From contig JAHFTZ010000026.1 in the NCBI GenBank assembly GCA_023265355.1, positions 1-11,640 of the forward strand: 11,640 bases of DNA. The letters run 5' to 3'. The DNA is from Terriglobus sp. Lineage in GTDB: Bacteria > Acidobacteriota > Terriglobia > Terriglobales > Acidobacteriaceae. Made by a program: the position numbers and the translations under genes. Under the pieces are notes generated by a model. That model was not told the origin of the DNA. It saw only the letters and a list, made by a program, of their open reading frames with translations, and did no database searches. Below, one piece after another: positions 5,806 through 11,640 of this stretch (positions are counted from its first letter, which is position 1; each line of letters starts with the position of its first letter).

Positions 5806-7181
5806 AAATCGATGGGCCTCGTACGACCTTTTGCAACGTAAGCCGCAATCAAAATACCCAGCCACACCATAAGGACGTAGAAGGTAATCCTTGTCTGGCC
5901 ATTCGATGCGACAAGCACGGCAATCAGACCGATCAGCAAAAGAATCGCCCAGTTTGTGTAGGGAGCAAACGGCAACTGGAACTCCCCACGTGAGAGCGAG
6001 CGTTTACGGTACACCAGGTGGCAGAGCATGATCGCGGTCCAGACCCAGAGTACGATCCACACAGACGCCGAAAGAAGATAGTCGAAGACCTTTTCGGGCA
6101 CCAGGTAGTTCAAAAGAACTCCCACCATCAGCACAGCGCCGGAGAGCGTCACGGCGAGGTACGGAATCTTTCGGCTATTCAAAGTTTGAAAGCGTGCCGG
6201 AGCGTCTCCTGAAGAAGCCATTGCATGCAGAAGGCGGCTGCTTCCATACAGAAACGTATTGCTCGATGAGAAGAAGGCACTGATGGCTACGAAGGTGACT
6301 GTTCCCGCGGCCCAGGCAAAGCCTGTCTGCTGGAGCACAGAGACAAAAGGGCTCTCCTTCGGATCCAGACTATTCCACGGGTGCAGCATCATGACGATCG
6401 CGATCGAGCCGACATAGAACAGGAGGATGCGAAAGAAGACGCCGTTGATCGCTCGCGGCAGAGCGTGCTCGGGCCTGTCCGTCTCCGCCGCTGCAAGCCC
6501 GATGACCTCTGTTCCACCGAACGAGAAGATGACGACGGGTAATGCGGCGAGTAGACCGGAGAAGCCTCTAGGCAGAAGGCCTCCATACTTCCAGAGATTC
6601 GCAACGTGCGCGTGCGCACCGGCATCGCCGATCTTGAAGACCAGAATCGCCACGCCCGACAGAAGCACAGCGATAATCGTGACGACCTTAATCATGGACA
6701 GCCAGTACTCCGATTCGCCGAAGGACTTCACGGTGCACATGTTGATAGCGTAGAGCACCACGGTGGCGCACAGGGCCGGAATCCACTGTGGAGTGCCGGG
6801 ATACGCGCGATGTACAAGCACTCCGATTCCTGTGATCTCGACGATCCCCACAAGCAGAAAGACCAGCCAGTACAGCCAGCCGGTGACAAAACCGGCGAGC
6901 GGGCCAATGAAGAGGGAGGTGTAGGCGGCAAAGGAGCCGCGAGAGGGATAGGCGAGCGTCAACTCGCCGAGCGCACGCATGACGAAATAAATCATTCCGC
7001 CCGCGATGAGATAGGCAAAGAGAAGCGCCGGTCCGGCCTGGCCGATAGCCGCTCCCGAGCCCAGAAAGAACCCCGCTCCAATGGCACCTCCGAGCGCCAT
7101 CAGTTGGAGATGCCGATTTTTGAGGCTATGCGACGTCTCGCTTGCCGCAGGCTCCAGATTTGCTGCCGGGATTTTTCCCAT
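5802..7181 (-). CDS. amino acid permease, APC superfamily, AAT family
   Basis: This 459-residue inner-membrane transporter probably imports an amino acid by proton symport. It has about 12 hydrophobic segments, as usual for the AAT family, whose members serve for example proline, GABA, asparagine, aromatic amino acids or D-Ala/Gly. The N-terminus has the family hallmark LKNRHLQLMALGGAIGAGFF (residues 20-39), whose Gly-rich break in the first membrane segment contacts the substrate. It is followed by GELTLAYPSRGSFAAY (72-87) and the segment 6 motif FSFGGTEVIGLAAAET (219-234). The substrate cannot be decided from sequence alone. ATG 7181 is preceded only by a weak GAAG. The gene heads a two-gene unit with the overlapping GNAT gene and is divergent from the secreted M28 peptidase across 216 bp. 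Uptake of released amino acids is therefore a plausible role. Confidence 0.93.
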   Translation of the reverse strand: MGKIPAANLEPAASETSHSLKNRHLQLMALGGAIGAGFFLGSGAAIGQAGPALLFAYLIAGGMIYFVMRALGELTLAYPSRGSFAAYTSLFIGPLAGFVTGWLYWLVFLLVGIVEITGIGVLVHRAYPGTPQWIPALCATVVLYAINMCTVKSFGESEYWLSMIKVVTIIAVLLSGVAILVFKIGDAGAHAHVANLWKYGGLLPRGFSGLLAALPVVIFSFGGTEVIGLAAAETDRPEHALPRAINGVFFRILLFYVGSIAIVMMLHPWNSLDPKESPFVSVLQQTGFAWAAGTVTFVAISAFFSSSNTFLYGSSRLLHAMASSGDAPARFQTLNSRKIPYLAVTLSGAVLMVGVLLNYLVPEKVFDYLLSASVWIVLWVWTAIMLCHLVYRKRSLSRGEFQLPFAPYTNWAILLLIGLIAVLVASNGQTRITFYVLMVWLGILIAAYVAKGRTRPIDL

Positions 7182-7215
7182 TCTTCAAGGACACTTCGGA
7201 CCGTTGATTATTCCA

Positions 7216-7234
7216 TCGCGGAAGATCTCCGCGA
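7216..7234. promoter_or_regulatory. inverted repeat upstream of permease, possible operator
   Basis: TCGCGGA at 7216-7222 and TCCGCGA at 7228-7234 form a perfect 7-bp inverted repeat with a 5-base spacer. It lies 35-53 bases upstream of the permease ATG, within its probable 5' leader or promoter. It could be a repressor site or a small RNA hairpin. No regulator gene is nearby. Confidence 0.25.
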
Positions 7235-7285
7235 AAAATGGACTTCGCTGGCTTAAATTGCGTCGTGCCTACGAATCCGATAGCT

Positions 7286-7313
7286 TTGAGCCATTACAAA
7301 AATCCAATGTACT
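7286..7313 (+). promoter_or_regulatory. weak candidate sigma-70-like promoter for the M28 peptidase
   Basis: TTGAGC (7286-7291) and TGTACT (7308-7313) are separated by 16 bases and each match four of six consensus positions. Transcription would begin near 7320, leaving a leader of about 78 bases before the ATG at 7398. The match is weak enough to arise by chance. Confidence 0.18.
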
Positions 7314-7397
7314 GACGTTAGGAAGACGTGCAGCTTCTTCTTATCGGCTTTCTCTTGTTCTCTAAAACACCTCTTTTTTGAAAGCGAGAACCCTTCA

Positions 7398-9053
7398 ATG
7401 CCTCTGCTCCGCTTCAAGCAAGCTGCCGTTATGGCCGCGGCTCTGCTCTTCCTCTCGTCCGCAACTGCGCAAGAAACCGGTGGGGACAAAGTCGATCTGG
7501 ATGTCCTGGCACAGATCAAGAGTGAGGCTTTTCAGCACTCGCAGGTCATGGAAAACCTCTTCTATCTCTCCGAGGTTTACGGCCCGCGCGTCAACAACAG
7601 CCGCAATCACCGCGCAGCTGCCGAGTGGGCGATGAAGCAGATGAAAGAGTGGGGCATGCAGAACGTCCACCTGGAAAAGTGGCCCTTCGGGTATGGATGG
7701 CAGATCAAGAAGTATTACGGCGCGATGGAGGCTCCGGCCTACGCAGCGCTGACGGGCTTTCCGCTGGCCTGGACGCCCGGGACCAATGGCCCCGTCACCG
7801 CAGACGCCATCTGGGCGCCGATTCACTCCAAGGAAGATTTCGCCAAGTACCACGGCAAGCTGAAGGGAAAGATTGTGCTGATCTTTGACCCAGCTCCGCT
7901 CACGCTGCACACGAAGGCGGAGGCGCAGCCTTCACCAACGGATGAGGAGATCCTGGCGCGCAGTGCACGTGGTGGAGAGGCCTATCGCCGTCCCGTTGCT
8001 GCTCCCGGTTCGCCTGAGGCCAATCGTGACCCCAGCGGACGCGGCAGACCCGGCGAAGGCACTTGGGAGTTCACGCCGACCTCGCAGGCTCTCTCCGGCA
8101 ACAAAGCCCTGCGCAACGAGCTCAACGCCTTCCTGAAGGAAGAAGCTCCGGCGCTGGTTCTGACGCCGGGTTACAACGGCGACGGCGGCACGATCTTCTC
8201 CACCTACGGCGGTTCGGAGAATCCGAAGGATCCCATTCCGCCGCCGATGGTGGCCATCGGCGCCGAGCAGTACAACCGCGTCGTTCGCCTGCTCCAGCAC
8301 AACATCACGCCGAAGCTCACCTTCGACGTGCAGGTGGAGTATCAGAAGGAAGACCAGGATGCCTTCAACGTGATCGGAGAGATTCCGGGAACAACGAAGA
8401 AGGATGAGGTCGTGATGCTGGGCGGTCACTTCGATAGCTGGCAGGGCGGAACGGGCGCGACGGACAACGGCACCGGCTCCTCTGTGGCGATGGAGGCCGT
8501 TCGCATTCTGGCAACGCTCAAGAAGCCCATGGCTCGCACCGTCCGCGTCGCCCTGTGGGGAGGCGAAGAGGAGGGTGTCTACGGTTCCACAGCGTACGTG
8601 CAGCAGCACTTCGCTCCGCGCGACACGATGAAGAAGACTCCCGAATACGACAAGCTGGATGTGTACTTCAACGACGATAGCGGCTCGGGCAGGTTCCGTG
8701 GCGTATCGGCGGGCGGAAGTCCGCAGACCGGGGTCATCTTCAAGTCGTGGATCGAGCCCATCAAAGATCAGCACATCGTTGCTGTTCTGGGTACGGAGTT
8801 TAGACCTACACCGTCCCCCGGCGGTACGGACTCAACTGCCTTCTCGTGGATTGGCCTGAACGGTATCGGCTTCCTGCAAGACCCGTTGGAGTACGGCACG
8901 CGCACGCACCACTCGAACGCGGACCTTTATGACCGCGTGCAGAAAGACGACGTCATGCAGGGTTCCATGATCGAGGCATGGTTCGCCTACAACGCGGCGA
9001 CGCGTCCGGAGATGCTGCCTCGCATCCCAACGCCGGAGCCTCTGAAAAAGTAA
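7398..9053 (+). CDS. secreted M28-family zinc metallopeptidase (aminopeptidase/carboxypeptidase type)
   Basis: This is an exported di-zinc exopeptidase of 551 residues that trims amino acids from peptides outside the cytoplasm. A signal peptide covers residues 1-24 (VMAAALLFLSSATAQ, cleavage near Ala24). A protease-associated-like region (about 130-310) separates the N-terminal part from the catalytic domain. The zinc and catalytic residues of M28 are all seen: H344 and D346 in GGHFDSW, D356 in TDNGTG, the E390-E391 pair in WGGEEEGVYGS, D427 in FNDDSGSG, and H504/H505 in THHSNADLYDRV. GGTDSTAFSWIGLNGIGFLQ is the usual substrate-pocket segment. Residues about 186-225 are a Gly/Pro/Arg-rich stretch of low complexity, probably a flexible loop. 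The ATG at 7398 has only a weak GAG upstream, but the signal peptide right after it supports the start. A perfect hairpin terminator follows the stop. Specificity (amino- or carboxypeptidase) is not decidable here. Confidence 0.94.
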   Translation: MPLLRFKQAAVMAAALLFLSSATAQETGGDKVDLDVLAQIKSEAFQHSQVMENLFYLSEVYGPRVNNSRNHRAAAEWAMKQMKEWGMQNVHLEKWPFGYGWQIKKYYGAMEAPAYAALTGFPLAWTPGTNGPVTADAIWAPIHSKEDFAKYHGKLKGKIVLIFDPAPLTLHTKAEAQPSPTDEEILARSARGGEAYRRPVAAPGSPEANRDPSGRGRPGEGTWEFTPTSQALSGNKALRNELNAFLKEEAPALVLTPGYNGDGGTIFSTYGGSENPKDPIPPPMVAIGAEQYNRVVRLLQHNITPKLTFDVQVEYQKEDQDAFNVIGEIPGTTKKDEVVMLGGHFDSWQGGTGATDNGTGSSVAMEAVRILATLKKPMARTVRVALWGGEEEGVYGSTAYVQQHFAPRDTMKKTPEYDKLDVYFNDDSGSGRFRGVSAGGSPQTGVIFKSWIEPIKDQHIVAVLGTEFRPTPSPGGTDSTAFSWIGLNGIGFLQDPLEYGTRTHHSNADLYDRVQKDDVMQGSMIEAWFAYNAATRPEMLPRIPTPEPLKK

Positions 9054-9072
9054 CGGAAGCGCCAGCGGTAAT

Positions 9073-9108
9073 CACAAAAGGGTGAGGCTAAGGCCTCACC
9101 CTTTTGTG
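9073..9108. terminator. bidirectional terminator between convergent genes
   Basis: A perfect 16-bp stem pairs 9073-9088 with 9093-9108 around the 4-base loop TAAG. The core is GGGTGAGGC/GCCTCACCC, flanked by AAAA and TTTT within the arms, so the 3' arm ends in a T-run on either strand. It lies 19 bases after the peptidase stop (9053) and 8 bases beyond the stop of the convergent gene (9117), and so serves both. Confidence 0.92.
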
Positions 9109-9116
9109 TCATCGCA

Positions 9117-10820
9117 TTATTGGACAGAGACAGCGAGTGGAGGAAGGTCAGGGAGATTCGCGGTACCTGCGCCCGGGAGGGCGACGGGAACAGTGAGTGG
9201 GACATTCAGGGATCCAGCCCTGGCGGGGTTGATTGTGACGCTGAGGCTGGGAATTGTGGGGGCGACGAGAGCACTGATACCGTCGGCAGCAGCCATGGCG
9301 GGCAAAGCTGCATGGATAAGACTTGGACCTTTAGATTGCCAGGTAATTGTGACAGAGGTCGGTTTACCTACTGGGATTGTTTTGGTCCCGGGGGGGTACT
9401 GGATGATGGGGATAGGTTGCTCGACTGAGACGGGGAAGGTGATGAGGGTCCCGTCCTTACGGGTGAGAGTGAGGGAGATAGGAGCCTTGGTGAGGGTGAG
9501 GATCGAGGCGGTGAAGCTGGAGTCTGTGAACGGCCCGGTGGTGGTGTCGACGGTGACGCCGTGGGGAGCAGAGGTGACCGAAGCTCCTGTAAGACCAGAG
9601 CTCATGAGGGTAACGGAGCTGGCGACGCCTTCAAGGACGGAACCGTTGACGGTCCCGGTGGTGGGTTGCGCACCCGTGGGGGCTGCAGTGACCTTGATGC
9701 GGGCTCCGAAGATGGGTATGGTCTTGCCGACGATGGTGATGTTGCCCAAGGCCTCTTTGACGGCGTCGGTGCTATAGGGGACGTGGACCATATGGAGGCG
9801 TTTGCGGGAACCGCAAATGTTTGAATCTCTAACCTGATGACAAACGCTGTCTCGGGTGACGAAGGCGATGAAGGGCACCTGGGAGTTGTTCGGGATGATG
9901 TTCTGGTCGCCCATAACGTCAGAGCTGTTCAGACGGGCGAGCTGCTTGACGGTGTTGTCGGGAAACTGTTGGAGAAAGCCGTTGACAAGCGGTCCGCTGA
10001 ACAGGGCCAGGCCGGCCGAGTAGTTGGCTTTGGCGTTTGCGCTATGGAAGTAGGGATTAGCGCCCGCGCCAATAAGAGCCGCCCATACAAGAGTTCGGTA
10101 AATCACGTTACGGGCGCTGTAGTCCTGGCCGTAGAGGAGCGACCCCTGGACGATCATCTGGTTCGTAGTAGGTGTTGGGGCAGCGTCGGGGTTTTTGAGA
10201 TCGAAGCCTGCACCAGAAAGTTGGAGGGGAAAGCCGGTGTTGTTGCCAAGGGTGATTTCGACGGCATAGTAATTGTCGGCTATACGTCGGCCAAAGTTGT
10301 CGTAAGTCTGTTGGAAGCCGAGGACGTGCCAATCTATATCGACCTGAGGCGAGAGGCCGTCAGGGATGGGGAGGGCGAGCGAAGACGTGATCGTGATGGT
10401 GGCAAAGCCAATGGGAACAGCGGCAGCGCCGCCGCCCGCGGCCTTGGAGAGAGTGAGACGCATGGGTCCGGTTTTGGCGTTCGTTGCAGGGCCCAGGCTG
10501 ACGGTGAGTTCGCAGGTTCCAGTGTGTTTGGGATTTTCGGCGGTCACACCGAAGCCGGCCTGAACGATGCCGATTGGAGGATTGACGGCGTTGCTGAGGG
10601 TGGCGTCAGCAAGTTGACCCGCACCAGGTCCGCAGGCGTTGGCTGGCGCCGTAAGGATGACCTCGGTTGTTTTGCCCTGAACGATACTGCTGGGACTTGT
10701 CGCCCAGATAGAACTCATGGTGATTGGGGTCTGCGCAAACCCTGCAGTAACCAGGGTGAGACAAGCGCCAAACAAAGTGGCGATACGGACGCGTTGGGAT
10801 TCAGGCAGAAGGCGTGACAT
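9117..10820 (-). CDS. large exported Ig-like/beta-rich protein, hypothetical
   Basis: This 567-residue exported protein has unknown function. ATG 10820 has AGGA six bases upstream, and a signal peptide follows (residues 12-29, RIATLFGACLTLVTAGFA, cleavage before Q30). Three regions can be seen. Residues about 32-150 hold a beta-sandwich-like domain with C63 and C102, a possible disulfide, beginning TMSSIWATSPSSIVQGKTTEVILTAP. A central region (about 155-375) contains DNYYAVEITLGNNTGFPLQLSGAGFDL and a second Cys pair (VCHQVRDSNICG). The C-terminal region (about 375-567) is made of Thr/Ser/Val/Pro-rich strands like bacterial Ig-like repeats (for example KTIPVGKPTSVTITW). It ends without a sorting signal or anchor. 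The composition fits a cell-surface or secreted adhesin-like protein, which is inference. Long opposite-strand open frames overlie this gene, but they have neither signal nor ribosome site. It ends at the terminator shared with the M28 peptidase. Confidence 0.82.
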   Translation of the reverse strand: MSRLLPESQRVRIATLFGACLTLVTAGFAQTPITMSSIWATSPSSIVQGKTTEVILTAPANACGPGAGQLADATLSNAVNPPIGIVQAGFGVTAENPKHTGTCELTVSLGPATNAKTGPMRLTLSKAAGGGAAAVPIGFATITITSSLALPIPDGLSPQVDIDWHVLGFQQTYDNFGRRIADNYYAVEITLGNNTGFPLQLSGAGFDLKNPDAAPTPTTNQMIVQGSLLYGQDYSARNVIYRTLVWAALIGAGANPYFHSANAKANYSAGLALFSGPLVNGFLQQFPDNTVKQLARLNSSDVMGDQNIIPNNSQVPFIAFVTRDSVCHQVRDSNICGSRKRLHMVHVPYSTDAVKEALGNITIVGKTIPIFGARIKVTAAPTGAQPTTGTVNGSVLEGVASSVTLMSSGLTGASVTSAPHGVTVDTTTGPFTDSSFTASILTLTKAPISLTLTRKDGTLITFPVSVEQPIPIIQYPPGTKTIPVGKPTSVTITWQSKGPSLIHAALPAMAAADGISALVAPTIPSLSVTINPARAGSLNVPLTVPVALPGAGTANLPDLPPLAVSVQ

Positions 10821-10907
10821 GGCATGTCCTCGAAACTCAGAGATGCAAGGGGCCTAAACGCAGGGATGACCAAGGGAATTTTTAAAAGAAAACATAGGAG
10901 GTTTCCC

Positions 10908-11060
10908 GTGTCAATGGATATTGCACCTGCAGGTGCCGCCTGTTGGTTCTTCCCACGCCCTGCATCAAAAGGCGAAGTCACCTTCGCAAAGGCGAGCCAC
11001 TTGATCCTGGCCGAGATTCCGGAAGAGGCCTACCGGCCGGTGGTACACGTGGCGCGCTGA
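10908..11060 (+). CDS. small protein of 50 residues, hypothetical, GTG start
   Basis: I do not recognise this product. The case for a real gene is the ribosome site: a full AGGAGG at 10896-10901, six bases before GTG 10908 (and 12 before ATG 10914). The frame is open upstream to ATG 10824, but no ribosome site serves that start, and it would abut the divergent gene's start codon. The peptide begins with a short hydrophobic and aromatic patch (GAACWFFPRPAS, residues 9-20). It continues with EVTFAKASHLILAEIPEEAYRPVVHVAR, a mixed strand/helix pattern with no membrane span and a single Cys. It lies between the divergent Ig-like protein gene (10820) and the convergent DAHP synthase gene (stop at 11169). 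Function cannot be assigned, and an untranslated regulatory leader is an alternative. Confidence 0.55.
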   Translation: MSMDIAPAGAACWFFPRPASKGEVTFAKASHLILAEIPEEAYRPVVHVAR

Positions 11061-11143
11061 GTCCACCGGATCTCGATGGTGCGTCGTGATACGAAGTCTC
11101 GAAACCAGGATCAGGCTTCGTTGATCGATTAACCAAAGGAGGA

Positions 11144-11165
11144 CGGGAAGCGGGCAAGGCTCCCG
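11144..11165 (-). terminator. weak hairpin after the DAHP synthase gene
   Basis: CGGGA(A)GC at 11144-11151 pairs with GCTCCCG at 11159-11165, seven base pairs with one bulged A and a 7-base loop. It begins 4 bases past the minus-strand stop at 11169. On that strand it is followed by TCCTCCTTTGG, a pyrimidine-rich but poor T-tract, so it is only a possible terminator. Confidence 0.35.
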
Positions 11166-11168
11166 GAA

Positions 11169-11640
11169 CTAGAGCTGTTCGCTCCGAACTCCGGCTCGCC
11201 GCTTCTGTACCGCCCCGGCCAGTTCACGCAGAAGCGTCTGCGTCTCGGGCCAGTCGATACATGCGTCGGTGATGCTCTGCCCGTAGACAAGCGCCTTGCC
11301 GTGGACAAGCGACTGCGCTCCGGCGACCAGGTTGCTTTCGATCATCGCACCCATGATGTGCGACTGATCGCTCGTCGTGACCTGCTCTGCGACGGATTGG
11401 CACACAGCACCCTGCTTGCGATAGTCCTTGCCGCTGTTCGCATGGCTGCAGTCGATCATGATGCGCGGCTTGGCGCCCGCCTTCTGCATCTGCTCCGCGG
11501 TTGAAGCCACCGATGCGGCGTCGTAGTTCGTAGTCGCCCGTCCACCGCGCAGAATCACGTGGCAATCGGGATTGCCGGAGGTCAGGAGAATCGCGGCCTG
11601 TCCGGTCTCAGAGGTGCCAAGAAAAGTATGCGGATGATTC
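11169..11640 (-). CDS. class I 3-deoxy-7-phosphoheptulonate (DAHP) synthase, C-terminal part, 5' end outside window
   Basis: This enzyme condenses phosphoenolpyruvate with erythrose 4-phosphate, the committed step of the shikimate pathway to aromatic amino acids, in the cytoplasm. The open frame continues off the right edge, so about 156 residues are visible of a protein usually near 350. The match to AroG/AroF/AroH-type enzymes is close: TSGNPDCHVILRGG (substrate-binding Arg), MIDCSHANSGKDYRKQ (metal-binding His), MGAMIESNLVAGAQSL (metal-binding Glu) and GQSITDACIDW (metal-binding Asp). All three metal ligands in this part are intact; the fourth, a Cys, lies in the missing N-terminal part. 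The apparent start at 11558 is an internal GTG. Feedback specificity (Phe, Tyr or Trp) depends on the missing N-terminal region, so no single aro symbol is given. Confidence 0.95.
   Translation of the reverse strand, partial: NHPHTFLGTSETGQAAILLTSGNPDCHVILRGGRATTNYDAASVASTAEQMQKAGAKPRIMIDCSHANSGKDYRKQGAVCQSVAEQVTTSDQSHIMGAMIESNLVAGAQSLVHGKALVYGQSITDACIDWPETQTLLRELAGAVQKRRAGVRSEQL

Noticed and set aside
6606..7256. 216-codon plus-strand open frame opposite the permease
   Set aside because: Its translation is highly charged and shows no domain. The minus strand has the full AAT permease pattern with about 12 membrane segments.
7932..8774. 280-codon minus-strand open frame inside the M28 peptidase gene
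   Set aside because: It lies wholly within a gene whose zinc-binding motifs are all intact, and its translation is a low-information Arg/Val/His-rich sequence.
9837..10817. 326-codon plus-strand open frame antisense to the Ig-like protein gene
   Set aside because: It has no ribosome site or recognisable domain. The opposite strand carries a signal peptide, a good ribosome site and a matching terminator, so this is a by-product of that gene's codon use. The same holds for the frame at 9082-9777.
10824..11060. Longer 78-residue version of the small ORF from ATG 10824
   Set aside because: It has no Shine-Dalgarno site and would begin almost on top of the divergent gene's start codon; the GTG at 10908 has an ideal site.

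Overview
The window looks like chromosomal DNA from an Acidobacteriota soil bacterium of the Terriglobia type (Granulicella, Edaphobacter or Terriglobus relatives). This is inferred from the protein repertoire: secreted M28 peptidases, secreted DUF4440 proteins, large Ig-like secreted proteins and multiheme cytochromes with a fused monoheme domain, in DNA of moderately high GC. No rRNA or other marker is present to prove the taxonomy. I see no tRNA, rRNA, CRISPR array, insertion sequence or phage gene.

Layout. Positions 1-863 hold the 3' part of a dihydrolipoamide dehydrogenase gene, closed by a strong intrinsic terminator. Next is an AT-richer plus-strand gene (1056-1760) for a membrane-anchored protein built from two copies of a roughly 60-residue module. 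Three minus-strand genes follow: a small Cys-rich exported protein (3403-3062), an exported probable beta-barrel protein (3007-2453) and a secreted DUF4440/SnoaL-like protein (2295-1828). The first two are 54 bp apart and may be cotranscribed. The third is set apart by a long hairpin.

Divergent from the Cys-rich gene is a 551-residue, nine-haem c-type cytochrome (3602-5257). Convergent to it is a two-gene minus-strand unit: an AAT-family amino acid permease (7181-5802) whose stop codon overlaps the start of a GNAT acetyltransferase (5805-5293) in an ATGA junction. Divergent from the permease is a secreted M28 zinc metallopeptidase (7398-9053). A perfect 16-bp hairpin ends it and also serves the convergent gene for a 567-residue exported Ig-like protein (10820-9117). 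A 50-residue small ORF with an ideal Shine-Dalgarno sequence (10908-11060) lies between this gene and the 3' end of a class I DAHP synthase gene (11640-11169), the first step of aromatic amino acid synthesis.

Reading the parts together: two housekeeping genes at the edges (2-oxoacid dehydrogenase complex and shikimate entry) flank an accessory stretch rich in exported proteins. Extracellular peptide breakdown (M28), amino acid uptake (permease) and acetylation (GNAT) are plausible nutritional partners. The nine-haem cytochrome and the Cys-rich/barrel pair suggest an envelope redox or metal-handling function. That last link rests only on gene proximity. I did not find a clearly new multi-gene system. 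The most open items are the Cys-rich protein, the 50-residue ORF, the duplicated-module protein and the nine-haem cytochrome.
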